NCBI GenBank assembly: GCA_947846985.1
Contig: CANTUZ010000002.1
Location: forward strand, 53,834,885 to 53,898,884
Reading direction: 5' to 3'
From: Fratercula arctica
Taxonomy: Eukaryota; Chordata; Aves; Charadriiformes; Alcidae
Length of the DNA stretch: 64,000 nt
Of this stretch, positions 1 through 13,256 are shown in pieces (positions within the stretch are counted from its first letter, which is position 1; the number at the start of each line of letters is the position of its first letter). Both the position numbers and the translations under genes were made by a program. The notes beneath the pieces are model-generated. The model saw nothing but the letters and a program-made list of their open reading frames with translations, did not search any database and had not been told where the DNA came from.

Positions 1-3000
1 GGAAACAAAAATGTGCGGAGTTCCCAGGAGCTTTGCAAACAATGTATTAACTGTCTAGAGAAGTAGACCAAGATGTTCAAAGACTGATAGCAATTGTCCA
101 CACAGAACGTGAACTATCTTAAAGGGGCTATTTACTAGAAGCTTTTTGTCCCTCCTCTCTGAAAATGAGTTTCCCTTCAGAGGAAGGGAAATGACAATTG
201 ACCAACGACAAACTGAAGCTTTAGGCTTCAGCACAGGCAGTTTCCATACAGAAAGGTCTGTGAGCTTCAGTTTTCAGGCTGCACAGGTTTCATCCCACAA
301 AGCTTGACTGCAGTAATAGCCGGCCTGTTCATTCCATCTGAGCTCTGTTTGATGCCTCAGCTGGTGGGTTTGAGGAAAGTTGGCTGAGGTCTCCTTTCCA
401 CTTCCTCATCTCTGCCCCAGAGCGAATGAGAATATATTACAGTCTGCCCTCAGCAGCCGTGGCATCTGTAAGCACTCCACAGCTCTGCTCTAGCACACAT
501 GGATGTGGTATGTCAAAACACCTCCTTCGCCTTCAGATGATGCCATGTAGAAGATATGATGACTTTACTTTCTGCTGTAGGCAGTTTATAATGGCATTAT
601 TAACTCGCTGTCAAGGGAAAAATCAGAAAAGTACAATGGCTGCTGTTTAAGTTCCCTGGATGGCTTTTATTGTTGAGTGTTTCAGTTGTTAACATGTGGT
701 GTGATTGATCCAGAACATTCCACTTCATCAACAGTTTAAAAAATAAAAATAAAGACATTCTGCAGTAGGCTTCCCAGGGACTGCTGAAATGAATCAGTAC
801 CATGTAAACATGGAAAACAGAAGTGATGCCTTTGCACCCATCTTTTAAGGCAAATTCCTTTCTTAAAGAACTGAGCTCTGTTAGTAATAACTTCTTTAGT
901 GCACTAGCAAAAAAAAATCAAAAACCCAACCCCAAAGTACAAAAGTTACTAATAATACTGCATTTTGCAATGTTACCAGTCCCAACAGGATTTTTCCACT
1001 CTTCTTCTAGAACATGTGTTTGGCATGACAGATGTGAGCTTCCTCAGACCGCTTTCTGAGCTGGCGGGATGATAGCCAGCTCCAGTCCAGAAGCCATACA
1101 GTCGCATAAATACAGCACTGTGCCTGAGCTAATAAACCCTGCCTAATAAGGCTATACAGTTTTCAGACTAGAGCTGGTTTATTCCAGCCAGTTTGGCAGT
1201 TTCACAGAGAAGGCTTGTATCTGTCTGCGCCTGTCTTTGTAGACATGGTCATAATAATTTAGGAGGAATTCTTGCTCCCCAACACAAAAGCCAAAATACC
1301 TAACATGGAACTATTGAAGGATTCCCTTGGTGGATGATATCTGGTAAATCTGATTCCCCAGAAATTTCTGAGCTAGTATTTGTGCATCAATGAATCATTC
1401 TGCTTCTGTTAGTGTTGCACAGTTTGGGCTTTTGAGGTGTTTTGTAGGACTTTCAAACTAAATGTCAGTCATGGTGCTTGCAATTCACATCTCCTTCTAA
1501 CATAGTAGAAGGCAATAGATCTGGGCATTGACATTGTAATGAAACGCTTCTGTTAATCTTTTCAACTTTCAGGTTTTAATGAGTTTCCACTGAAAAGTCA
1601 CAATAGCCTTCTGATACACATTCACATGGAATAAAGCTGTTAAAGGAAAGCAACATATAACAGGGAAAAAGAGTGCCTTTGGCCAGAAAATTCCAGAGCA
1701 GAGAAGAGGGGACCCAGGAGAGAAGAGTTAAAATCAGATAAACACTCATCGTCCTCTAGTTCAACTGATCACATAGGAAAAAGAGAAAATTGTTCAGTTT
1801 TTATGAGGCTGTTGGAGCATGTCAGCACATCAGTGCTACCATGTGCAATTTGCGCTTGAATAAAGTCCATATCTGCTTTTCCTTCTTGCCTATGTAGTCA
1901 TGCCCATGGCAGGGAGCTATTGCCATCTGCCATCCTTGAGTCTTCTTTCTCGCAGTGCTCTCAGAAGTTCAATATTAAATTACTATGGCCCAAGGCCTTT
2001 CACCACTTCAGTTTATTTAAGTGCACTTTATAAACTGCTTGCTTAGCCTTTCTTGAGCTAAAAAAAATCTTTTTTTTTATCTCCTTTCCTTTTCAAATCT
2101 CTTCCTTCCATTTGTATCCTTTCTTTTCCCTCTCGCATGTATCACTTTCTCTTATTTCTTCTTTCCCTCACACTGGCTCTCCTGGTTCTTTTTCTTCTCC
2201 TTCACACGTCGTATTTCTTCCTGTGCCCATCCTAACAGGTCTCACTCCCCAGTACTTCCCATGGAAACCCATATTCCTTTCCAAACCCTCCCAGTTCCCA
2301 GGCGGATCTCAACAACCCTTTCCTACCCTCACCATTTTCCTTACTCATTAGCTTCTTCTCTTCACCCCTCCAGTTAAATGACAGCTGACATTCTCCTTAT
2401 AGAGCCAGCCTCAAAGCACAGCAAACCTTGAGCAGCAGTATTTCGCGGAGGACTTACAGGAGGATACACTGCCGCACTGGGGGAGAAGGAAGAGCATGTA
2501 GGGAACAGGACATGTAATTCAGCCTCCTGAGCATCCTGTTTGGCTGGCCCTCCAGACAACACAAGCTTTCTAAAGATTAGCTAAGCATACAGCAGTCAGG
2601 GTAGAGGAACTGGCAACCACACAAAATCTGGTTTTATAACACACAAAAGAATAATTAAAACCTGACTCTACTAATAAGTGTACTCCATTTTCATCAGAAC
2701 CCAGCTCTTCCACGTATCCCACCAGCTATGAAATGTCAAACAGGAAATGAAAGTCACAGAAGGCTGAAGTTTTATTACAGATATATTGTTTCATACCCAG
2801 GAACTTTTATCCGTAATTGGGACACAATAATTGTAACTACAAGTTTTGAGGAGAAAAAAAGTAAGTTAAAGATTAAAATCTTGACGCTGGCCACTGGTAA
2901 CATATGAAGTGCAGTGGATGTACTTTAATTTAATGCTATCTTTACTGTAGAAGATGGTGCTACTTGTTTGACACTGGATGCTTAAGTAAGTGTTTTAAGG

Positions 3001-4407
3001 GTACTTGACCATATACAGCTTATCTATATTTTCCGCTTAACAAGATTTCTCCTTTCCCTCTAGAAGTCTGCAGTCTGCACTGAGATGAGAAAACCTGGGT
3101 GGATTTAAACACTTCTTTCATTAGCTTTAATGGAAGATGTGTGTTTAAATTCCTTCATGATGTTCTCTCAAGGACTGTTTTTGCCTTTGAAACTTTTGTT
3201 TTTGGTAAAATGCCAGAAAAAAATGTGAAAAGAAGCCTCAATTAGTTAAGTCGTGATATGCCAACACTTGTATAAACTCCTTAAGGCAGGGACTGGAGTT
3301 TTTATTCTCTTTACAGCATCTGCCACAGCGAGGTCTCAGTCTGAAGTGCTTTGGTCAAAAAAAAAAAAAAAAAAGAAGTCAGAATGCTTGTTTCAGGTTC
3401 TGCATGGATCTCCTACCAGATCAATAGATTAAAATTACACGTTATTAGTGCTCTCTGAGACCACATCCTTGAACAGGGCTTTCACTTAGTGACACCCTGT
3501 TTGGATTGTTCTGTGCCTTTGTAAGAAAAAAACCTGAGCCTTTTGGGAACAGTCATCAAAGGTAATTTGCTCTGTCACTCACCCATCCCTGCTATCGTGC
3601 CTTCAACAGAAAAGGAAATTGAAGTTGAGAGAGTAGACCCTGAGCCACACACAATCACCAAAATGGACCACAGAGTAATCGCTCTTTGACCAGCACTGAG
3701 TATCCTTCTCTCAATTTTTTTTTTCCAACTACTGTCAATTGCTTTACATAAATCTGAATACATTTCCAGGCAAACCGATGCCATTATAGAATGTCCTAAA
3801 TTAATGAGACCATCATCAGGGGAAATATTCATCTGCAATATTGCATTTTACTTCAAGTGCCCATGACCACAGGCCACCACTTCTCGTGGAAACAATTACT
3901 CACAATTACTTGCAATTAATGCAGTCCTAATCACATGGGGAATCTGGTCCAAGTACCAAAATTAATGGAGGTTTGCATTTTAATATTCCCATTAAATACA
4001 TTCTCTCTTCTTCCCGTGTTGAACCTATTGCAATCATATATGCCCACTGTCTCTGGAAATATAACTGTGCCTTAACATGAGGTTAAAGGAGTTTAAACAT
4101 TACCTGCAATCAACTTTTTATATATCCTGAAAGAAAAAGGCATGTACTTCTTCCTGGAAGTACATAAAATTAAGATTGGCAGCATTAGAGGTGAAAAGTT
4201 TTCCAGCAAAATAAACATTTCTCATATTTGATGGTTGAAAATTTTTCCTGGTAAGGTCTTTTTCCATAATTCAGAACACAACTTCCCTGCTGGTGCAATC
4301 CCAGTACTATCTAGCTGATTCTTTTTCGATCCTCCTCCACCAGTAAAAGGATAGTTGCCTATTAGTCTATGCCCTGGCTTACAAAGAAGCAATCCCAAAA
4401 TGCTTAC
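1..4407 (-). other. BMPER: BMPER intron, 5' part (donor side)
   Basis: This phase-1 intron starts with donor GTAAGC at 4407 and runs off the left edge of the window. It contains an L2/MIR-like fragment with a following A18 run (3268-3374) and a periodic CAATTA cluster (3893-3918). I searched for the TIL-like terminal exon (a CKHGAVYDTCG-like text) and did not find it. Confidence 0.8.
3268..3374 (+). repeat. L2/MIR-like relic followed by A18
   Basis: TATAAACTCCTTAAGGCAGG, GACTGGAGTTTTTATTCTCT, TTACAGCATCTGCCACAGCG resembles the same ancient tail as at 19478. An uninterrupted run of 18 A lies at 3357-3374, about 25 bp after the recognisable similarity. The run may be a separate homopolymer and not the element's own tail. 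Confidence 0.5.
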
Positions 4408-4538
4408 CTGCACAGTTCTGCTCTGGTACCCACTGGACTTTCAGCCCTTCCCTCTGACAGGCTCGGGCGTACGCCAGGAACGACTCGCAGTAGCAGTTTT
4501 TATGGACCGGGCACTCGCACATGTCTGTCACACAGGAC
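4408..4538 (-). CDS. BMPER: BMPER exon: C-terminal half of C8 domain
   Basis: This 131-nt exon completes Arg with its first base, then reads [20 protein letters not shown] and [20 protein letters not shown], ending QNCA plus one base (GCAG then GTAAGC, phase 1). The dense cysteine pattern C-x5-C-x-C-x5-C-x-C and the AYARAC segment are the second half of a C8 module, which normally sits between vWD and TIL domains. The acceptor is strong: a T6 run and CTGCAG. It lies 36.3 kb downstream of the previous exon. The protein should continue into a TIL-like cysteine-rich C-terminus, whose exon I could not find between here and base 1. Confidence 0.96.
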
Positions 4539-7389
4539 CTGCAGAAAAAAGCCCCAAAACAAATAAGCAAGGAAAGCTTTGGCAGATATCTGCCCGAGGT
4601 TTGGAGTTATTTACTTTCCATGGAGCTTTACATGTTTACTTTACATGGAATCCAATGCCACAGCAACTTGTGCTAAACAGCAAGAAAGTTAAACACGTCT
4701 CTGCTGTCACATTCCAAGGGCTCATCTCTTTTTTGATGTGCTGCTCTGATGGCACAGAAGTCTCAAGAGCACCAGGGAGATAACCACGCAGAAACAGGGA
4801 GGTGAGAAGACCCAAGAAACGTCAGGCAGAGAGGACTGAGACCACAGTGGGAGACGGCAAACTCCATTTTTGCAATGATTTTCTCTCAACCCAAGTTAAA
4901 GACTGCTTTCTTATTCCCTGGAAAGTAATAATTTAATAATTTTACCAATAATAATAGCAGCAGTGTTAAGTGGGTGGCTTCTGCAGGTAATGAGCACGTG
5001 CCCTTTCATGCAAGGGATGAGAAATGGTGCCTTCTCTCCAGGTTACCTCCAGCCTCTCCCTGCTTCGAAGGCCCCAAAATAGCTATATGCCTGTTTTCTC
5101 AGCAGCATCACTACTAAATGCCAGACTCTACAAGACTCCAAAGGAGCAGGGGTGATGCAGCATAACTGAGTAGTTCTCATGTTAGGAAATCCCCCAGGCG
5201 CTTGTTAACACCACCATCTTCTTCCATTGCATAAGATGGAATCACCACAAAACATGGCAGGGAGCAAAGCTGCTAACATGGCCCTTAAGTGAAACTGCTA
5301 CTGCATATGTCACCACTATATTTCACGTTAGCTCATCCAAAACGCATGCCCATTTGGCACAGACCTAAAATATAACTGGCAAAAGCTGGCGGATTTGCAG
5401 TCGGCAGTTTCTGCATATGCAAAATGCTTAAGATACTTCTGCAAACGCAGCAATACAAATTCAGAAATGCCAAGTATCTACTGCTCCAAGTGGAATCAAT
5501 AGAAGGCAGGGACAAGATGCAGGGAAGACATACTCGGCCCTCTCAAAATCATGCCCTCAGTTCCTCTGCTTTCCACGGAGGGTGCTCTGTGCACACACCT
5601 TGCGTGTCAGTAGACAAGAGCCCCCTGCTCCAGGAACATCCAGGGAATTCTCTGTTCCTAAGAGGACAAAGCAAAAAGCGAGCTCTCCATGTTAATTGCT
5701 CTTGCTATGGACCAAAAATTCAATTGTCTATAGGCTTAATTTTCCAGAAACTGAATAAGTACTAGCTTGGAAAAGGTGCAAACACCTCAGTCAAAGAAAT
5801 CAGGAGCTCTAATGCCCATACAATCCCAAGTCATTGGGAACCCTTCACTCAAAACGAGGAGAGAGGATTAGTGGTCCTTCGAACACAGACAAGCTTGTTT
5901 CTGAATATCCACCAGTGCCCCTTAAAGAGGAGTATTTCCCCTTGCCAAAGCTGCTGGCTATTTCTGTGACCATTCATATGGTTAAACCTGACCGTTCTGC
6001 TTGACATTTCCATGAACTTTTAATCATTTTACTCTCAGTGGAACCCCAACATAAAATTACCTAAAAATTCACTGTGACAAATAAGCAACATAAGTGCTAT
6101 TGTAAAAAGGCTACCTGTCCTGCACTTACCTGATATATACGTACTGTAGCTAAACAGAATTGCTTTGGATCAAACATATAACATGTTCGTATTTACAGAC
6201 CAGTGGTTTTCATTTGAAATAACTTTACTTTCTAGGGACAATGTAATTTTATGTGGTAGGTCCCTTTAAATCTTTCCCAGTAGCAGATGTTGCTGTAGGG
6301 GTATCACAGCTGATAGGCTGCAAGGAACACATTAGGACAACATCCTTGGCATTGTTTGATGTTGTTTGTTGATAAAAGACCTTGTATAAGCACAAAGGGT
6401 CACCTTTTTACACGACACACCAAAGAACTTTACACTGTTCCCTTTGGCCACAACATGTCTGTGATCTCTTGCTAGCATCCCCGCAGCAGGCACTGCTCCA
6501 TATACCCCACACCATCTAGGAGGTGTATGTCTCATTTTACAGTGAAGTAGATGCTTCTTTGCTGCTGCAGCAAATTATTATCACAAAGAGAGTCTGTAAT
6601 AATCTCCACAGATAGAGTCCATTATCAAGATACCATTTCATCTTTTTGTTTCCCTGCTAGCCTCCTTTATCAATCACATTTTACTGCTCTCCACTCAGAT
6701 TTACTTACTATTAATGCCTGCGGTGTTTAGGGGTGCTTGCCAGTGCCAGGTTGGCTATATGTTCAGCAACTTCCTGCCTTAGAAATTATAAAAGCCCAAA
6801 CCTGAGGTACCCACTCCGCTTTTTATAACATAATAAATACGTTTTTTTACCATTACTCAGAGGGGGATGCCAACTTCTGCACTGAGTCAATGCACCTTCA
6901 GCTACCTCAGGTGGTCACATCAGGTCAGGAAATCTCCAGGCTTACTGTCAATCACCCAGTCTTTAATCATTAACATGTTCGTGGCAAGGCTAGCACGCAC
7001 CCTGACAAAGCCTGGGCATGGTCTGGGGTCTTAGGGAGGCCAGGGCACCGATCCCGGTCTGCAGGAGGGCAGCCACACTCTTTGAGGGTGCAGAGAGTTT
7101 AGCCCCTACATGCATGTTACTGGCACAACACCATTAGCCCTTGGCATTGAGATGGCCTTGGACATCCAGACAGGCTCCAGAGTGAAACACCTCCACGTTG
7201 GCTGGGATCCGCACTACTTTTGCTACAGTGTTCAGCACGGGTGTCCACTAAGGAAGGCAGCAAGCCACGTGCAACACAAACCGTCCTCTGATTCATTACA
7301 CACCTAATTGCTTGTGTAATTTTTATTTTCCTGAAGAGTTTAATCCTGGTGACAGCTGCTGGGCTCAAGCCCTAGGCTTGGCTGAGGAG

Positions 7390-7600
7390 CAATCACCAAT
7401 TGTGGTGGTTTTATTAATGAATTACAATTGCTAATTGTTTGTAAGGTTAAATTAATTAATTAAGGTTAAAATGATAGTAAAGGGAACTTCACGCACAGCT
7501 GCCAAGTCTAGTCAATAACAATAAAACTTTTTTTTCCCAATGAAGTTCCTTGCTGTCAAGTTTAACACGTTAATATTAATTGTAGTTAGATGGATTAGCA
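7390..7600. promoter_or_regulatory. Candidate enhancer: homeodomain/SOX-dense patch
   Basis: CAATTG at 7397 and 7425, ATTAATTAATTAA at 7451, AACAATA (SOX-like) at 7517, and further TAAT cores near 7571-7582. Located in the 36-kb intron. No conservation data are available to me. Confidence 0.4.
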
Positions 7601-8785
7601 GTCGGGGGAGAGGGGTCTTTTTATAACATTTCTGAAATCAGCAGAGAGCAGGTCGTAGTTCGTTTGATAGCCATTGTGAGAGGCAAAGGGCAGTTCTGGG
7701 AAAGGACATGGAAGCAAAAGATGTCCATCCTCTGGGGGCTGGCTAGTGAGGGGGAGCTGGTGACAGCCCACAGGCAAGCTGTGACTTTGGGTCTGTATTT
7801 TGTTCAAAACATGTTTACTTCTTGCATATAATAATGACATTTCTCACATTTATTGTTGTTACAGTTGTATTAGAGGGCTATTACAGGATGCTTCACTAGG
7901 TAAATTTAAAAATTGATTCTGGTGTGCTGTCCTAATCCTTTCCCCTTGCAAAAATCTTTGGTATGCCCATAGGTTGTTTTTTTTTCCCCTTTCCAGTGAT
8001 TGATACATTTCAAAATTTATTCTCCCCTACCCCAAATTCTGCCTCCTCTTCGTTCCTCCTTTGAAACTGATAAATAGATTTGGTGACGCTAACTGCATGT
8101 ATGCAGAGACTTATCTGTAATCTGACTGGACTGTTCAAACAACAGAAAAATACACTTTTAGCAAAACTTTGGAATTATGCTGATAATGCAGCCGTACTGA
8201 CAAGTTTCCATACTGCACACTCACAGAGACTCTGTGCAACAAGGTATTGTGACTCTTTACCAAGACCAAAACATTTGCTTAAATGAAGTAAAATTGCGAA
8301 TGCATATCAGAAGCTTAAACATCGAAACATTACAGTCATATAGAAATAATCCTACAGGAAGACTGCAGTGCAAGTTACTTATAAAATGAAGACATTCTAC
8401 CACCTGTGGAAATACACACGATACTTCAGGCAGTCTTAGCTCTGCCCTCAGTGAAATCATATAGAGATGCAATGATGTTGCGGTCCAAAAGAAAATTACA
8501 TTTCTTTTAAGGACATATTTACATTTCTAAAAAATACTTCGCTGTGATGGTGTACTTTATCTGGAGTCCCTGCTCCAAATGAGCACTGGAGCACAGCCAG
8601 CCTCTCAGTCCTTAACTGGTACCAAGCGCCTGACTGTGATACCTTTTGATGCTGTCTACGCTGCCTGCAGGGTGTGTGTCAGAGATGGCGCTAATTGGGT
8701 GTGTATAATCACAAACTGTTGCAAGGGGAAATCCATGAAAGTGAAGGCATCCGGCAGCTGTGGGACACACCCATGAAGGAGACAA

Positions 8786-8807
8786 ACACACACACACACA
8801 CACACAC
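8786..8807. repeat. (AC)11 microsatellite
   Basis: Eleven uninterrupted AC units, flanked by GACAA and TGCTGCC. The longest dinucleotide run in the window and likely polymorphic. Confidence 0.95.
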
Positions 8808-9110
8808 TGCTGCCACATCTTCAAAGCGAACTGGATGAGTACAGTCCTTCAGCAACAGCCCTTTTTCCCATTAAACTGTGGAAAGTCTCCAAGTCCCACA
8901 AAGGGCAAAGAATCGAGTCCTGTGCGACATGCGCTATTAAAAAGAAGAAGAAAAGATCACAGCAATGAAGCCTACAGCCTTAGTCTGTGCCACGCGGGAT
9001 TGAAATTGCAGATGTTCACTCACTGAACATCAGCAGTTCCTTTTCCTTTGCAGTATACACAAATCCAAAACCAGAACCAGCTATTTTTGGAGGGACTATT
9101 TCTTTTTGCC

Positions 9111-9126
9111 TTTTTTTTTTTTTTTT
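9111..9126. repeat. T16 homopolymer
   Basis: Sixteen uninterrupted T. No recognisable element is attached. Confidence 0.9.
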
Positions 9127-12100
9127 CACATTTCACAACAGGAGTGTGATGCAGCGCATTTTTCAAACATTTTGGTACCTTCAAGAAGTGGCTCTATGCA
9201 GATGGAAAACACATCTTCCTCTTTCCACCAGCAGGTCTCAACTTTTCAAAGGCAATTGAACATAGCGCATGACTACATCCATTTTATGCACGTGAAGAGA
9301 CATCATGCAGTGAAGAGGTTTGTCCTCTGTACCCGGGATAAGCTGTACACTTGCAAACTCCAGAGCCTGAAGGGTCATCTGCCTACAGAGGAGGATTAAT
9401 GTCCAGCCTCACCATCCTGTGAGACAGACTTCTTGAGATAACTTCTTATTGGGTTTGCCAAATCAAAGTTTTAGTACAAGCTTTGCCTAATTTAGCACTG
9501 GTTATGAAAACAGCCATACTCCACACAACAGCCAGTTTGGATTCCCACAATCACACCGGAGTGCTCGCAATTCAGCAGCAACACTCAGGATTTATTATTC
9601 CTGATCCAAAATTAGACCTCCTTTCTCTTCCTTTGCAGGAAAAATAAAAGCCAATGGCTTCTGTCAGTAGTTATGTTGTTACAAGACAATTTAGGCTGGT
9701 TTTCCCACAAAGTTTCCGTGAGTTGCCATTATTTATGGCCCCAGCTAGAGAAGTCATTTCACAAGGTAAGAAGATGAGCCATATTCCAGTGTAAAATGGC
9801 AAGGCTCATGCTGTTGCTATTGCAAGCTCTCTCTTGACTGTATGTGCGTGTTTAATCTTACTGAAGTACTGAAGCACGGTTTGTAGAGCTGGAGACTTTT
9901 TATGGCTCTGAGGCTTGAGATCAGAGGCTTAAGACCATTCTCTCTTTCTTCAGTTTACTAACATTAATGCAAAAGCAGCAAATAACTCATGAGGAAGGTA
10001 ATTTTGGAGGCTGCTGAAAACACAGAAGCCCTTACATCTATTGAGTATTCGTACAAAGCACTTGCCTGGGGAACAGACTGTTTCATGAAGCAGAGGCAGT
10101 CATTTTCAAGGATCATTTCTTCCAAGAACAGGTAACCGTATCTGCACTCCCTCTGTGCTTTTCCTACACATCATAACAATCGTAACATTGCCTTAAATTG
10201 TGGATCTGATAAAAGCATCCATAACAAAGTTAAATCACCAGTGCCCTGACCTGTTTTTCCAGTAAGTGGGAAAGTGCCCAGAAAAGGTGGCAGGAAGCAT
10301 ACATGCGCTTTGTAGTGGAGACTCCCCCACGGTACAGGAACCCCCACACTGCTGAACTGGCTCCAAAAAACCCTAAAAACGTGGGAGCAAAAAGGGAACT
10401 CACAGCTCATCTTTGGTGAGCAGTGCATAGCAAATCTACCGCAGGCACATGCTTTCCGTGGGGAAATCTCATTCCTATAAAGAGAGCATTGGCCATAATG
10501 CTTGACAATATCATAGTTATTTTGGGCAGATTGCAGAGGAGGAGTTTGCAGCAGTAGACATTTGAATCATGCATTCAAATTTCATCCCGATCCCCGACTT
10601 TTGTGCAAATTTGAGTCAGCCCTGGACTGTATTGCCCCACAGAGTCAAGCAGAAAGAAATGATAGAATACCCAACTCCACCAAAGGACAAGGGCTGCACG
10701 TGACCTAAGATTTCTAGGGCATAGCAGTCACGTTACACACACGTTGAAGAGTCCTAATTTAACTCTGAGTGCCATTGTTCCTGCTCCAGATATAGACTTG
10801 GCACTCAGAGATAATTAAACAGAATCACACAAGATATCCACATCCATCTCTGCCTTGCCAAGGCACCCTTCCAAAGCAGTTATTTAGAGGAGTTCAGTCA
10901 ACTTGGGAAAAGGATGCTTTAAATGCAAGTGGTAATTATTGTTGGTAATTTCCAACATAGTAGAGACAGACAACAACTCAATTTTGATTTCATTGCATAT
11001 ACAGCTCCTTTAAAAAAAGTCAGAACCCATACGTTCCTCACAAAGGGTAAGCAAAAACGGTATTTTCCAGACACTGAATAAATGATGGTCCGTGTAGACC
11101 TCTGAAAAAGCATACTGTGCTGCACAATATCACCACAAGCCTATACTACGTGCTGCTAAAAGTATTATCCAAAAGCTTTTGGAAAATGCCAAAAAGAGTG
11201 TTCTATGTGTATTTTTAACCTTTAAATAAAGGGCATGCTGTGCCAGAATTGCGTTTTATTGCCTTAACCAACATTACCCACATGAATATGGTAAAATGAA
11301 CAATGAAACGTTCTGGAACATTTTCTAAAACTGCATAAAATTAAGTTCTCAGGACAGCACTGCCCTGACACCATATTTATAATAAGCCTGAATATGCAGT
11401 AGCAGTGGTAAAGGCAATTAAAAGGGAGAAGGAGGAAGAACCAAATAAAGAACGGAACAGCACAGCAACCTTCCCTACTTCTTTCTTCACGATCATTCTC
11501 CTACTAATGTGTCAAGTAGGCTTTTTCTGTCTTGTGCTTGGATCCTTACAGGCGTCTGTGGCTTTAAATGTTCTTTCTGGTCCTGAGAATGGAAAGGTTG
11601 GCTAAAATCCCTCCGTGGGGAAATAGCTGAACCATGACTGAGGAAGACAATGAAGTCCCACGCTGGGCTCCAAGAAGCATCTGGTATGACTCAGAATATT
11701 TCCTAGAGCTGAAGGTTACAGTACAGTTGAGCAGCTGACTTGCCACCTTTAGAAAGAGTGGATTTTTGCTCAAGAAACTCCAACAGAATATGGAAACGCC
11801 ATCCACAGCCCTGAAGAGCTGACCTCTTGCACTCCCACTCACTTTCAGAAAGTGAGAAAGAGTTTTCACCTCCTCTTCCTCTGTTTCAGTTGTGTTGGGC
11901 CATGCAGAGTTTACCTTTAAAGTCCTGGCATTTGAAATAAATATTTGTATGCATAAGAACTCAAGTCGTTTGAGTTTAAGTTCATATGTAGCATATAGCT
12001 TGAGGTGAAACAGTTAAAAACCAGTTCTCTGTGCACATTACATACAACTTCGTATACGGAACTATTGGAATAAAGAGGACATACAGCCTAAGTTTCTTAA

Positions 12101-13222
12101 CCCATTCAAAACAAGTGCTCCTTATCACATTGAATTGTGCCCATCAAAAAATGCTCTCTTTTACTTGCCCATCTGAGCAGTATGCATACAAATTGTTCCA
12201 CTTTCTTTGGTGAGATCACTGCAAAAAGGATTTGGCTGCCTATATGTTGTATGATCTGTGGTTCGTGTATCTGGCTGGAAAATACAAGGACCATAATAAC
12301 TCTGCCTTAGAACACACAGAGTTCCCAAACTCATTATAAAGAGATCATTTGCAATAAAAAGTTTGGACCAACAAAGAGATACAGAGGCAAATTTAAGAGT
12401 ATCACCTGGAACCTGACACGGAAAGTTCAAAATCTGGAACCTGGTTTCTGAAGACATGTATTTCTTCAGTTAATTAATATCCACAGTCATCCACTTGCAA
12501 ATATGCATCACATAATTAGTAAAGGTTACAGCAGTTGTATGTCTAATGCGACATGATACGGCTTATCATGCATTTTTACAAGGCTTTTTGGTGAAAAATC
12601 TCTTGGTGCTCTATGGATTTACTGTTCAGAAAGAAAGTCATCTTTCATAGGCCCAATAGCATCAGGTGTACAACCTATGTGCCCATCACTGATTCCCTGT
12701 GGCGCAGTGTTTTGACCAAATTGATCTACTTTGTGTTTCCAGAAGCCCATCATTTCCCCTTAGAAGCCACAACCTAGACAAATGCCTAAATTTCATAATT
12801 TACTGTTCTGAATTTCTTAAGCCAGTAAGATTCCTTATTATTTATCCTGTTGTGACACAATGCAGCATTATACTTTAACTGACCACATCATACTGGTATT
12901 TCAGATGTGTACATCAAGACTTTTTTATGAGTGGAAGAGAAACAGAGGATGTCTTAGTGGACCTTCTCGGTATCCATACTAGTACTTCTACATTTCTACA
13001 CTTCCATTCAGCTCACTGTGCACACGCTTAGCTTAGCACTTACACTGCTAATGTGAATTTGACTTATGACAGAGTCACTCCATCGTAATGGAATTTTCAG
13101 TGTCCTCTGGCATAGCTACCATGGAAAATCCATCATCATTTTAAGCTTTTACATTATGTAATTAACATAAAATTTTATCTTTTTCTCCATGTCTAGACTT
13201 GATTTTTAAAGAAGAGTCCACC

Positions 13223-13256
13223 CAGTCTCCACTTTTTTAGGCACAAGTGGAGACTG
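13223..13256. repeat. Perfect 12-bp inverted repeat (hairpin)
   Basis: CAGTCTCCACTT at 13223-13234 and its exact reverse complement AAGTGGAGACTG at 13245-13256, with a 10-nt loop. Confidence 0.85.

Noticed and set aside
3357..3374. A18 run as the tail of a processed pseudogene
   Set aside because: The upstream sequence resembles an ancient L2/MIR tail and not an mRNA. No coding remnant or target-site duplication was seen.
4355..4783. 142-codon plus-strand open frame, the longest in the window
   Set aside because: It is largely antisense to the C8 exon (4408-4538) and its acceptor. The GC-rich exon reduces stops, and the translation has no recognisable domain.
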